From Streptomyces sp. NBC_01214 (GTDB taxonomy: Bacteria; Actinomycetota; Actinomycetes; Streptomycetales; Streptomycetaceae), in NCBI RefSeq assembly GCF_026340975.1, contig NZ_JAPEOS010000001.1, forward strand, positions 952,501-1,016,500: DNA of 64,000 nucleotides, read 5' to 3'. This document shows, in pieces, positions 22,911 through 31,913 of this stretch. The translations under genes and the position numbers were made by a program. Each line of letters opens with the position of its first letter. Position 1 is the first letter of the stretch. The notes below the pieces were generated by a model. It was not told where the DNA came from and did no database searches. It saw nothing but the letters and a program-made list of their open reading frames with translations.

Positions 22911-25900
22911 GTGTCGGTACCAGCGGCTGGATTTCGGCCATTAAGAAGAAACTCGAAGATCAAACAGGGCGTTGCAGTCCCGGTGTTGGTGGCTCTCTCG
23001 CTGGTCGTCGGCTCGGGCACCGCCCAGGCTGCGCAGTGGCAGCCCAAAGAGAAAAGCCGCTGGTCACCAGAGGTGTTAAAGAAAACGGAATCGGTCCCCG
23101 GAAAGAGCGCCCCGAAATCGGACGCAAAGGCTCCGAAAGGCGACGGGGCGAGGGCCTGGAGCCCGAAGGACGTGTATTGGCCACCCGCCTCGGAGGCCGA
23201 GGTGGATCTGGGCGCCGCGCGCCCCGCCCCTCCCCGAGGTTCGCTCCTCAGGGCGCCCGCCCCCTCCGACGTCCCGGCGGCTCCCGCTGCTGACCCGAGC
23301 CGCGCGGGCGCTGCTCCCGTCTGGGTGACTCCGGCCCCTGCCAAGGACGCGCCGCGCACGGGCAAGGCCGCCGTACAGCTCACGGACCGCTCGGCCGCGG
23401 AGAAGGCTGGCGTCCAGGGCCTGCTGCTCGCGGTCCGGCCGGCCGGGGAAACGGTGCAGGGCGGCCCGGTCAAGGTTTCGGTGGACGTCTCGTTCATCGC
23501 GGGGGCCTTCGGCGGCGACTGGCTCTCCCGAGCCCGCCTCGTCGCCCTTCCCGCGTGTGCGCTGACCACTCCCGAGCGCGCCGAGTGCCGTACGCAGACG
23601 CCGCTGCAGACCGCCCGGGACGGCGACCGTGCCGGGCTGCTCAGCGCGGAGGTGGCCCTCGGCGGAGCCTCCGCACAGGGCGGTGCACGTGCGAGCGGCG
23701 CCTCGGGCGGCCCGGGCGGGGCGACCGTGATCGCCGCGTCGGCTGCCCCGGGCGGCCCCGCAGGTACGTACGCGGCCACCAGCCTGGCGCCCTCGGGCAA
23801 GTGGGCCAGCGGCGGGAGCGGGGGAGGGTTCTCCTGGTCGTACCCGATCGCGGTGCCCGACGGGCTGGGCGGCGCCAAGCCCACCGTCTCCCTCGCTTAC
23901 AGCTCCCAGTCCGTTGACGGCCGTACCGCTGCCACCAACAACCAGGCCTCGTGGGTCGGTGAGGGCTGGGACTACTCGCCCGGCTTCGTCGAACGGGTCT
24001 TCAAGCCGTGCGCCAAGGACGGTCAGGCCGAATCGAGCGAGCAGTGCCTGGCCGGCCACAACGCCGTCCTCTCCTTGAACGGCAAGTCCTCGGCCCTGGT
24101 GCGGAACGACGCGACCGGCGACTGGCGGCTCGAGGACGACGACGCGTCGAAGGTCGAGCGGCTTACCGGCGCGGCCAACGGCGACAACAACGGCGAGTAC
24201 TGGAAGGTGACCACTGCGGACGGCACCCAGTACTACTTCGGTGTGGGCCGCAAGCCGGGCAGCACCACCGCCCCGCCGACCAACTCCGCCTGGACCACAC
24301 CGGTCTACGGCAACAACGCCGGCGAGGAGTGCCACCAGTCCACCTTCGCCGCGTCCTGGTGCCAGCAGGCCTGGCGCTGGAACCTCGACTTCGTCGTCGA
24401 CCCGCGCGGCGGGGTGATCACCCACTGGTACGACACGGAGACCAACCACTACAAGCGCGGAGCGTCGGAGGCGACGCCCAAGGGTGATCTCACCCCGTAC
24501 ATCCGTGGCGGCAACCTCGCCAAGATCACCTATGGTTCGAAGCTGACCGACGCGGACACCGTCAAGCCGACCGCCCAGGTGGTCTTCGGTACGTCCGAGC
24601 GCTGCCTTCCGGAAAAGGACGGTTTCGACTGCGCCCCGGCCAAGCTGACCAAGGCCAACGCGACGAAGTGGCCCGACGTCCCCTTCGACCAGAACTGCGC
24701 GAGCACGGGCACCTGCGAGAACTATTCCGCCACGTTCTGGACCACCAAACGCCTCACCAAGATCACTACGAAGGTCCTGAACACCAGCGGCGGTTACGAC
24801 GACGTCGACCTCTACGAGCTCAAGCACGAGTTCCCCAACCCGGAAGACCACACGGCGCCCGCCCTGTGGCTGGCCTCGCTGACCCGCACCGGTCATGACG
24901 GCGAAGCCACGTTCGAGACCAAGCCCATCACCTTCACCGGCCAATTGAGGAACAACCGCGTCGATTCCAGTTCCGACAACAGGCCCGCGATGAACCGACG
25001 CCGCATCGTCGGCATCACGTCCGAAACGGGCCAGGTCATCGACGTCGGATACGCGGACCCGGACTGCGCGCCGGGCGCTGGCCTGCCGTCCTCGAAGGAC
25101 GCCAACACCACCCGCTGTTACCCGGTCTACTGGAACCCGGACGACAAGAGCCCGAACGATCCGACCCTGGACTGGTTCCACAAGTACGTCGTCACCCGCG
25201 TCACCGAACTCGACCCCTTCGGCGGTTCCCGCCCCCAGGAGACGCGCTACGAGTACGTCGGCGGCGCCGCCTGGCACCGGGACGACGAGGAACTGACCGA
25301 GGACAAGCGCCGCACCTGGAACCAGTTCCGCGGCTACGAGCAGGTCATCACCCGCGCCGGTACCGCCCCCGACGCCGTCTCCAAGACCGCGACGTTCTAC
25401 CTGCGCGGCATGGACGGTGACGTCAAGGCCGACGGCACCAAGCGCACCGCCACCTTCACCGGCCTCACGGGCAGCGCGGTCAAGGACAGCAACCCGTTCG
25501 CCGGCACCGTCCGCGAAACCCAGACCTTCGCATCCGACGGCGGCGAACTCGTCACCGTGGTCAAGAAGGAGCCGTGGCTCTCCGCCGCCACCGCCACGCA
25601 CAGCCGCGGTACGAAGCTTCCCGCGCTCACGGCACAGATGCAGCGCGAGGGCTCTTCCCAGGAGAAGAAGCTGCGCGCCGACAAGACGTGGCAGACCACC
25701 TCGGAGACCGTGAAGTACGACGACACGTACGGCATGGAGCTCTCGAACCTGGACCGGGCGGACGGCTTCCCGGACACCTGCACCGTGACGTCCTACGCCC
25801 GGAACACGGCGGCCTGGATGCTCGACCGCGTGTCCGAAACCGTCGAAACGCAGGGCAGCGACTGCGCCGCCACCGCGACCGAGGCGAACACCCTCAGCCG

Positions 25901-28900
25901 CAACCGCACGTACTACGACGGCCAGCCCCACGGCACCCTCACCGGCGCCGGCCAGGTCACCAGCACCGAGGAACTGGACCGCTTCGAGGCCGGCCAGCCG
26001 AAGTACAGCCTGAAGGGCAGCACCACGTACGACGCCTACGGCCGTGTCACCAGTGCCACGGACGCCGCCGGCGCCAAGACCACGACGGTGTACGAGCCGG
26101 CCGCACCGGCATCCGCCACCACGGTCAAGGTCACCAACGCCAAGAACTGGACCACCACGACCACCCTGCACCCGCTGCGCGCGGTGCCGGTCAAGACCGT
26201 GGACCAGAACGACCGCACCACGGAGCTGACCTACGACCCGCTCGGCAGGACCACGGCCGTCTGGCTGCCCGGCCGCGCACGCGGCGCGAGCGCCAGCAAG
26301 ACCTTCACGTACGACCTCACCAACACCGCCGCCAGCTCCGTCACCACACAAACGCTCCGCGCGAACCAGTCGTACGCGACGTCCATCGCCATCTTCGACG
26401 CGTTCGGACAGCAGGTCCAGGTCCAGTCGACCCCGCAGAACGGAGCGGCGACCACCCGCCTGATCGCGGACACGTACTACGACAGCCACGGCCGTGCCTT
26501 CAAGACCAACGAGTCCTACGTCAACGCCACGTCCGACCCGGTGAAGACCCGTTTCATCCCCGACGAGAACATGGTTCCGGCCCAGAACGGCACCCTCTAC
26601 GACGGCCTCGGCCGTCCGGTCGCCAAGACCTTCTCGTCCAAGGCGATCGAGCAGTGGCGCACCACCACCGCCTACCCCGGTGCCGACCGCACCGACACCA
26701 CCCCGCCGAAGGGGGAGACGGCCAGCAGCGTCCTCACCGATGCCCTCGGGCACACGGCCGAACGGCGCAAGTACAAGGGGACCAAGCCCGAGGGCGACTT
26801 CGACGCCACCCGGTACGCGTACAACACCGACGGCAAACTGACCGGGATCACCGACCCGGCCGGCAACGCCTGGAGCTACGCGTACGACCTCCGGGGCCGT
26901 CAGATCCGCTCGGTGGACCCCGACAAGGGCGCCTCGACCCTCACGTACGACGACGCCGACCGTCCCGTATCCGCCGAGGACGCCCGGGGCACCAAGATCT
27001 TCACCAGCTACGACGTCCTGGGCCGCCCCACCTCCCGCAACCTGAACACCGCCGACGGCACCAAACTGGCCACCTACGAGTACGACACGCTGCTCCCCGG
27101 CCAGCCCACGGCCACCACCAGCTGGGTGGACGGCAAGCCCTGGCGGCAGGAAACCACCAGCTACGACGTCGGCTACCGGTCCACCGGAACCAAGCTGACC
27201 GTCCCCGCCGGGGAAGGCGCCCTCACCGGCACCTACACCTCGGAGACGACGTACGACCCCATCACCGGGCTGGAGCGCCGCACCACCCTGCCCGCCATGG
27301 GCGGTCTGCCCCAGGAGCGCCTCTACACCGGCCGCAACGCCAACGGTCTGCCCACCTCCTACGGATCGGACAACGTCGACTACGTCAACTTCACCGACTA
27401 CGACGAGTTCGGCTTGGTGAAGCGCACGACCTTCGGCGACGACCCGCGTCAGGTGAGCTTCACCCAGACCCGTGACCCCGCCACCGGGCGTCTGCTGAAC
27501 ACCCAGCTCAAGAAGCAGGATTCGAGCAGCCCGGTCGACATCACCGACTACACCTACAACCCGGTCGGCGACGTCACCTCGGTGACCAGCACCCAGGGCG
27601 CCGGACGCGAGACCCAATGCTTCACGCACGACTACCTGCGCCGCCTGACCCAGGCCTGGACCGACACCGGCACGACCACGACCCAGCCCGGGCCGTCCGT
27701 CCCCGGTATCGGAGGCTGCACCAACGCTGCACCCCAGCCCGGCAAGATCGGCGGGTTCGCCCCGTACCACCAGTCCTTCACCTACGACGTGACCGGCAAC
27801 CGCACCTCGTCCACCGACCACGATCCGGCCGGTGACACGGCCAAGACCGTCACCACGACCCACACCTACCCGGCGCCCGGCTCCCCGCGCCCGCACGCCC
27901 CGACCTCCACCACCAGGACCACGGGCGCGGGCCCGTCCGTCACCAAGCCCACCACCTACGACGCGGCGGGCAACACGCTCACGCGCCCTGACGCCACGGA
28001 CACCGGTCAGAAGCTGACCTGGACGCCCGAGGGCAAACTCGCTTCGGCCACCACCGCTGCCGGCACGTCCAGCTACCTCTACGACGCCAATGGCAACAGG
28101 CTGCTGCGCAAGGACCCGGGGAAGACCACGCTCTACCTCGGTTCGAACGAACTCACCCTCAACACCGCCGCGGACACGGTGTCCGGCACCCGCTACTACT
28201 CCACCCCCGGCGGGACCACCATCGTCCGCACCTCCGACGGCAAGATCGCGTACATCGCCGCCGACCACCACAACACCGGCACCACCACGGTCGACGCTGC
28301 GACCCTCCAGGTCCAACGCCGCGCGACCAAGCCGTTCGGCGAGGACCGCGGAGCGGCGCCGGCCGCGTGGCCCGGCGAACGCGGCTTCGTCGGAGGCACG
28401 CAAGACAAGAGCACCGGCCTCACCCATCTCGGAGCCCGCGAATACGACCCGCTCATCGGCCGGTTCATCTCGGTGGACCCGCTGATGGTCGTCGACGACC
28501 CGCGCCAGCACAACGGCTACCAGTACGGCAACAACAGCCCGCTGACGGAGTCGGATCCGACGGGCAAGGCCCTCCCCGAGTGCCAGAGCGCCATGTACAA
28601 GTGCACCAACGGATCCAACCCCTACGACTACGGCTACAGCTACGAGAAGGAAGTCGCCATCGCCGGCGGCACGCTCGACCGCACCTACGTCGAGCGGAAG
28701 ATCCGTAACAACTACGCCTGCCGAAAAGACCCCGGGTGCAAGCCCTCCAACCGTGGCTGGTCCGGAACTTCGCCCAAGGTGGAGAAGAAGCCGCAAAAGA
28801 AGGGGTTCATCGCCAACCTGAAGTCCGGTGATTTCCGTGGTGCATGGAACGTCACTCTGGGGGACTCGGACTGGCGGAAGCATAAGGGTGTAAGTCTCGG

Positions 28901-29282
28901 GATCGGATTCCTTGCAGCTGCGGGAACTGCGGCTTGTATCGCATCCGTGGTGTGTGGTGGCGGGTTGTTCTTGGTCGGAGCGGCTGCACTGTTCACTGCT
29001 GGATTGGGTGCCCATATGGCAGTTGCATCCGAAGAGGAGAGAGCTCGAGGGGCCACCCAGTTCCTTCTGCCCACTGCGAAAGCAGAGGTGATGGGGATGA
29101 TCGGTGGGGCTACGTTCGGCCGAGGGGTCTTCTTTGGTGTGCTGCTCGGCCCCAAGCAAGGGATCGCTGGCGCCGGACTCACTACTCGAGGGGCTTCTGA
29201 CCCGCTATTTGCCGGTCTCGCCAGGACCGACTTCGCCGGCATGCGTGGAAGGGTAGTCAATTACATGAAAAACCTCTTCTAG
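22911..29282 (+). CDS. Secreted RHS-repeat polymorphic-toxin-like protein
   Basis: 2123 residues. Sec signal (about 20-45, VAVPVLVALSLVVGSGTAQA), a proline-rich stretch, then an SpvB-like opening (about 303, GFSWSYPIAVPDGLGG) leading into the RHS/YD-repeat shell (about 950-1780; repeated YD, GR, T and DP patterns). The conserved RHS core lies at about 1825-1880 (THLGAREYDPLIGRFISVDP), closing with ESDPTGK. After it comes a variable 240-residue tip with three hydrophobic stretches and higher A/T content. Such proteins enclose a C-terminal effector in a beta-cocoon. No nuclease or deaminase motif is seen in the tip; it may be membrane-active or lack its toxin. GTG 22911 follows GGGGGGA. A 19-bp terminator stem follows the stop. 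Confidence 0.92.
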   Translation: MSVPAAGFRPLRRNSKIKQGVAVPVLVALSLVVGSGTAQAAQWQPKEKSRWSPEVLKKTESVPGKSAPKSDAKAPKGDGARAWSPKDVYWPPASEAEVDLGAARPAPPRGSLLRAPAPSDVPAAPAADPSRAGAAPVWVTPAPAKDAPRTGKAAVQLTDRSAAEKAGVQGLLLAVRPAGETVQGGPVKVSVDVSFIAGAFGGDWLSRARLVALPACALTTPERAECRTQTPLQTARDGDRAGLLSAEVALGGASAQGGARASGASGGPGGATVIAASAAPGGPAGTYAATSLAPSGKWASGGSGGGFSWSYPIAVPDGLGGAKPTVSLAYSSQSVDGRTAATNNQASWVGEGWDYSPGFVERVFKPCAKDGQAESSEQCLAGHNAVLSLNGKSSALVRNDATGDWRLEDDDASKVERLTGAANGDNNGEYWKVTTADGTQYYFGVGRKPGSTTAPPTNSAWTTPVYGNNAGEECHQSTFAASWCQQAWRWNLDFVVDPRGGVITHWYDTETNHYKRGASEATPKGDLTPYIRGGNLAKITYGSKLTDADTVKPTAQVVFGTSERCLPEKDGFDCAPAKLTKANATKWPDVPFDQNCASTGTCENYSATFWTTKRLTKITTKVLNTSGGYDDVDLYELKHEFPNPEDHTAPALWLASLTRTGHDGEATFETKPITFTGQLRNNRVDSSSDNRPAMNRRRIVGITSETGQVIDVGYADPDCAPGAGLPSSKDANTTRCYPVYWNPDDKSPNDPTLDWFHKYVVTRVTELDPFGGSRPQETRYEYVGGAAWHRDDEELTEDKRRTWNQFRGYEQVITRAGTAPDAVSKTATFYLRGMDGDVKADGTKRTATFTGLTGSAVKDSNPFAGTVRETQTFASDGGELVTVVKKEPWLSAATATHSRGTKLPALTAQMQREGSSQEKKLRADKTWQTTSETVKYDDTYGMELSNLDRADGFPDTCTVTSYARNTAAWMLDRVSETVETQGSDCAATATEANTLSRNRTYYDGQPHGTLTGAGQVTSTEELDRFEAGQPKYSLKGSTTYDAYGRVTSATDAAGAKTTTVYEPAAPASATTVKVTNAKNWTTTTTLHPLRAVPVKTVDQNDRTTELTYDPLGRTTAVWLPGRARGASASKTFTYDLTNTAASSVTTQTLRANQSYATSIAIFDAFGQQVQVQSTPQNGAATTRLIADTYYDSHGRAFKTNESYVNATSDPVKTRFIPDENMVPAQNGTLYDGLGRPVAKTFSSKAIEQWRTTTAYPGADRTDTTPPKGETASSVLTDALGHTAERRKYKGTKPEGDFDATRYAYNTDGKLTGITDPAGNAWSYAYDLRGRQIRSVDPDKGASTLTYDDADRPVSAEDARGTKIFTSYDVLGRPTSRNLNTADGTKLATYEYDTLLPGQPTATTSWVDGKPWRQETTSYDVGYRSTGTKLTVPAGEGALTGTYTSETTYDPITGLERRTTLPAMGGLPQERLYTGRNANGLPTSYGSDNVDYVNFTDYDEFGLVKRTTFGDDPRQVSFTQTRDPATGRLLNTQLKKQDSSSPVDITDYTYNPVGDVTSVTSTQGAGRETQCFTHDYLRRLTQAWTDTGTTTTQPGPSVPGIGGCTNAAPQPGKIGGFAPYHQSFTYDVTGNRTSSTDHDPAGDTAKTVTTTHTYPAPGSPRPHAPTSTTRTTGAGPSVTKPTTYDAAGNTLTRPDATDTGQKLTWTPEGKLASATTAAGTSSYLYDANGNRLLRKDPGKTTLYLGSNELTLNTAADTVSGTRYYSTPGGTTIVRTSDGKIAYIAADHHNTGTTTVDAATLQVQRRATKPFGEDRGAAPAAWPGERGFVGGTQDKSTGLTHLGAREYDPLIGRFISVDPLMVVDDPRQHNGYQYGNNSPLTESDPTGKALPECQSAMYKCTNGSNPYDYGYSYEKEVAIAGGTLDRTYVERKIRNNYACRKDPGCKPSNRGWSGTSPKVEKKPQKKGFIANLKSGDFRGAWNVTLGDSDWRKHKGVSLGIGFLAAAGTAACIASVVCGGGLFLVGAAALFTAGLGAHMAVASEEERARGATQFLLPTAKAEVMGMIGGATFGRGVFFGVLLGPKQGIAGAGLTTRGASDPLFAGLARTDFAGMRGRVVNYMKNLF

Positions 29283-29306
29283 GTTGACCTTAAGGGGTTA
29301 GGCTCG

Positions 29307-29349
29307 GGAAATGCCGCTGCCCGACGGAACGTCGGGCAGCGGCATTTCC
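29307..29349 (+). terminator. 19-bp stem terminator after the RHS gene
   Basis: GGAAATGCCGCTGCCCGAC, loop GGAAC, and the exact complement at 29331-29349. It lies 24 bases after the RHS stop and separates the toxin-like gene from the downstream small genes. Confidence 0.85.
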
Positions 29350-29469
29350 ATATGCCGTGATCCCTTCAGGTCCGTCGAGATGCTCAGTGCGGCTTGGGTT
29401 GGATGGTTTACTTGACTGCTGTCAATAACTTTGGTCACCTGCTGTTGAAGGTCGATGAGGAGGATGGGC

Positions 29470-29883
29470 GTGGAATTTGTCATCGAGTTAGTCGCCCTGG
29501 TTTTGGTCGGGTGGGCTGGCGGCGCTGCGGCGCGGGCCGTGGTTTCCCGAAGGGCCGGTCGGCGGGCAGAGGCTGTTGCTGGCGGGATGATTTCTGCCGT
29601 CCCGTGCCGGTTGGCCTGGAAGGCCGGAAACGGGGTGCGGGGTTTCGTCTACGGAAAGTTGACTAGGGACGATAGCGGCGTCTGCTTCAAGCGGATTTCT
29701 CGGCGCCTCATTCGAGTGCCAGAGGGTGGCCGGATCTCACGTAATAGCCATTGGCGGCCAGGGATGCAGCTCCTGCGGTATCGAACGCCCGAAGGAGAGG
29801 AACTCCGATTCCTGTGCTATGACGCCGATTGTGACACTGTTGTCCAGTACCTGCGCGTTCCCAACCCTGCTGACTTCGACTGA
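29470..29883 (+). CDS. Module 1 gene A: small membrane-anchored protein, candidate immunity
   Basis: 137 residues: one N-terminal membrane helix (EFVIELVALVLVGWAGGAAA), a basic turn (RAVVSRRAGRRAE), then a soluble beta-rich part (GFVYGKLTRDDSGVCFKRI, LLRYRTPEGEELRFLCYDADCDTVVQYLRVP) resembling DUF2550-like or PH-like domains of actinobacterial membrane proteins. The start is GTG 29470, 6 bases after a perfect GAGGAGG; ATGs at 29455 and 29464 overlap that site. Position just after an RHS tip fits an immunity protein, but a terminator intervenes. A decayed copy of this gene lies at 30942-31239. Function is inference. Confidence 0.7.
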   Translation: MEFVIELVALVLVGWAGGAAARAVVSRRAGRRAEAVAGGMISAVPCRLAWKAGNGVRGFVYGKLTRDDSGVCFKRISRRLIRVPEGGRISRNSHWRPGMQLLRYRTPEGEELRFLCYDADCDTVVQYLRVPNPADFD

Positions 29884-29918
29884 TGGCCGTCGTTCCGATC
29901 CCGGGAGGGGGATGTCAA

Positions 29919-29957
29919 ATGAAGGTTCGATTTCACCCGCAGCTGCTCGTGAACTAA
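29919..29957 (+). pseudogene. Module 1 gene B remnant (12 codons)
   Basis: A good ribosome site (GGGAGGGGG) precedes ATG 29919, but the frame reads MKVRFHPQLLVN and stops. The intact gene at 31274 begins MKVQFDKRLLVRRLRW behind the same upstream sequence, so this is the surviving front end of a second copy. Confidence 0.6.
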
Positions 29958-29975
29958 CTCTTAAAGGAAACGCCA

Positions 29976-30434
29976 ATGAAGAGGAGAGTGACGTTCCGTA
30001 GCGGTTGGAACATCCTCGTGTGTGGAATCGGTCTCATTCTCCTCTTCGTGGGGTACTCCGGTGCCACCGAAGGGCTCTGGAGCGAATCGCCGCTCACGGT
30101 CGCCATGTTCCTCGCCATTGGTCTATTGGTTTCCGTAAGAGCCGCGCTCTGCATGGCATGGGTCGACAGCTCAGGGGTCAAGTACCTTGGAATCATCGCC
30201 TGGAAGAAAATCCCTTGGGCGGCGATCGAGGACGTCACCTGCGAGCTTCGTGGCGGGAGCATCGTTACGTCCGCCGTCCCAGTGGTGAGACTGAAAGGCG
30301 GCCGGTCTGTTTCACTGGACGGACTGGCCGGCTACACGGCCCGCCGCGAGCAGAATGTTCGTGTGACGGCGCAGGTCCAAGCGATCAATGATGCCCGAAA
30401 GCAACATCAGTCAGATGGCATGAGTGGCCGATGA
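29976..30434 (+). CDS. Module 1 gene C: two-helix membrane protein with PH-like domain
   Basis: 152 residues. Two membrane helices (about 12-30, ILVCGIGLILLFVGYSG; about 40-60, TVAMFLAIGLLVSVRAALC) precede a bacterial PH-like segment (VDSSGVKYLGIIAWKKIPWAAIEDVTCEL). The pattern of a DSSG turn, IPW and an Ile-Glu-Asp strand is typical of short actinobacterial PH-domain membrane proteins. ATG 29976 follows AAAGGAAA by a few bases. It sits after gene A and the gene B remnant, and has a frameshifted relative in the second module (31914-32395). Candidate immunity or envelope protein; no activity can be read. Confidence 0.7.
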   Translation: MKRRVTFRSGWNILVCGIGLILLFVGYSGATEGLWSESPLTVAMFLAIGLLVSVRAALCMAWVDSSGVKYLGIIAWKKIPWAAIEDVTCELRGGSIVTSAVPVVRLKGGRSVSLDGLAGYTARREQNVRVTAQVQAINDARKQHQSDGMSGR

Positions 30435-30462
30435 GGGCACTTCAGTAAGGCGTGGATTCTTG

Positions 30463-30495
30463 GCGGTCCGTCGGTCGGGTCTACCGGCGGACCGC
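30463..30495. terminator. Hairpin between gene C and the minus-strand gene
   Basis: GCGGTCCG, 17-base interval, CGGACCGC, followed by TTCCACTTGTT. It sits 28 bases after the gene C stop and could serve both convergent genes. Confidence 0.55.
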
Positions 30496-30536
30496 TTCCA
30501 CTTGTTGGACGGAGCGGTCACGCTTGGCAGGGAGGG

Positions 30537-30845
30537 TTAGAATCCTGCCATCGACTCTTTGAATACGCCGCCCACTGCGCCGTAGGTGCTGCATTTCATG
30601 CTGTGTGATTTCCGTCGGCGATTGAAGCTGAACAGGAAGCAGGCCAGGAAGAGTCCTCCTTCGATTAATGTGACCACTGGGTTGTAGACGAAGAAGGTGA
30701 AGGCGGCGACTCCGAGCCAGATCGAGATGGGGAGCAAGGAGCCTCGTAGGACGGCGACGAATCTTACCGGAATCAATCCGGTCGGAAGTGCCCGCTCGTT
30801 CCACGCGGTGATGTGGGTGCGCGTCACGCAATTCTCATAGGTCAT
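30537..30845 (-). CDS. Small two-helix membrane protein (tentative)
   Basis: 102 residues with two hydrophobic segments (LLPISIWLGVAAFTFFVY and VVTLIEGGLFLACFLFSF) and a basic RRRK turn. It is the only minus-strand frame in this block with a membrane-protein pattern. The ribosome site before ATG 30845 is weak (GAGGGTG about 16 bases away), so the start is uncertain. It sits between the two copies of the A-B-C module. It may be another small partner gene or a remnant; no family recognised. Confidence 0.4.
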   Translation of the reverse strand: MTYENCVTRTHITAWNERALPTGLIPVRFVAVLRGSLLPISIWLGVAAFTFFVYNPVVTLIEGGLFLACFLFSFNRRRKSHSMKCSTYGAVGGVFKESMAGF

Positions 30846-30941
30846 GTATGCATGAGATCACCCTCGCTGTGATGCACGCAATAACTCCCAGGAGGCGAAC
30901 CGAAGAAATGCGTCGGGGATCATCAAAGCTCTGGAAGGCGG

Positions 30942-31239
30942 AAGCGGTGCCGGCGGGGGCCGTGGTTTCTCGAAGGGTCGGTCGGCGGGCAGAGGCCGTT
31001 GCTGGCGGGATGATTTCTGCCGTCCCGTGCCGGTTGGCCTGGAAGGCCGTAAACGGGGTGTGGGGCTTCGTCTACGGAAGGTTGACTAGGGGCGATGGCG
31101 ACGTTTGCTTTAAGCGGATTCCTCGGCGCCTCATTCGAGAACCCTGGAAGGGGAGGAACTCCGATTCCTGTGCTATGACGCCGATTGTGACACTGTTGGC
31201 CAGTACTTGCGTGTTCCCAACCCGGCTGACTTTGACTGA
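30942..31239 (+). pseudogene. Module 2 gene A: decayed copy of 29470-29883
   Basis: Strong nucleotide identity to 29520-29883, including long unbroken stretches around GATGATTTCTGCCGTCCCGT and GACGCCGATTGTGACACTGT. The copy lacks the N-terminal membrane helix and start, and has lost a net 67 bases after CATTCGA (31138), which shifts the frame; the original C-terminal frame resumes as GEELRFLCYDADCDTVGQYLRVPNPADFD and ends in TGA at 31239. It cannot make the original protein. Confidence 0.85.
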
Positions 31240-31273
31240 TAGCCGTCGCTCCGACCCCGGGAGGGGATGTCAA

Positions 31274-31822
31274 TTGAAGGTTCAATTTGATAAACGGCTC
31301 CTTGTTCGCCGCCTCCGCTGGATCGGGCCGATCCATGACGGGACGGAGTGTATGCAAATTGGCACCCAGCTCGGCATCCTCGCCCTCTATAGGTGCCGTT
31401 CGAGCGTCCCCTCCATCAGCTCGGCAGTCGGTGGGGTCCTTGAGGACTGGAAGGTTCGGCTCGACGGACGGGATCTTGCTGAGATGCGAGGGTGTGCGCC
31501 GCCGGGTTACGCGATGAACCGCCAGGTCGCCCATGGCGTGCAAGGGACGCTGCTCGACAGTTCAGTCGCAGTCGTCGGGGCGTCGTCACTCTTCTCTTCC
31601 AAGCGGTCCATAAAGTTCTCCTCCGCAGATTCCGCAATCGAATTCTGCGTCAAATGGGGGAAGGTTTCGGTTCGGGATGGGTCTGGAGAAGTGCTAGCGC
31701 GGAAGGACGTTTCCGCTTGGCACATGGACGGAGTTGACATGAGGGTGTTTGGTGCCATTGCTCTCGTGGAGATGGCCGGGCTCGGTGCCATGCTCCGCAA
31801 TCCGGTTCTCTCTGCGCTCTGA
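31274..31822 (+). CDS. Module 2 gene B: unknown protein, candidate immunity
   Basis: 182 residues, start TTG 31274 with GGGAGGGG 7 bases upstream; the same leader precedes the ATG of its remnant at 29919. The protein has no signal peptide. Blocks such as RLRWIGPIHDGTECMQIGTQLGILALYRC, GGVLEDWKVRLDGRDLAEMRG and KFSSADSAIEFCVKWGKVSVRDGSGEVLAR suggest an alpha/beta protein, and the last 20 residues are hydrophobic (FGAIALVEMAGLGAMLRN). I recognise no family. Its place in a module after an RHS gene makes immunity a reasonable guess. An open frame continues upstream from the A pseudogene, but that extension is decay product, not protein. Confidence 0.6.
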   Translation: MKVQFDKRLLVRRLRWIGPIHDGTECMQIGTQLGILALYRCRSSVPSISSAVGGVLEDWKVRLDGRDLAEMRGCAPPGYAMNRQVAHGVQGTLLDSSVAVVGASSLFSSKRSIKFSSADSAIEFCVKWGKVSVRDGSGEVLARKDVSAWHMDGVDMRVFGAIALVEMAGLGAMLRNPVLSAL

Positions 31823-31913
31823 TGCGGCCCGTGGTGGAACGGTCGTGACGGCAAGACGGCGTGTCCCGCCAGGGGGACCTGGCGGGCAGAGCGAACCCAG
31901 GAAGGGCGTAGTC

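Noticed and set aside
23076..29159. A 2027-codon open frame antisense to the RHS gene
   Set aside because: It has no ribosome site or domain and mirrors the GC-rich codon pattern of the sense gene; the sense strand has a signal peptide, RHS core and many family motifs.
30848..31273. Upstream extension of the gene B frame, giving a 324-residue protein
   Set aside because: The extension is the out-of-frame remnant of gene A and has no start with a ribosome site; TTG 31274 has one and matches the duplicated leader.
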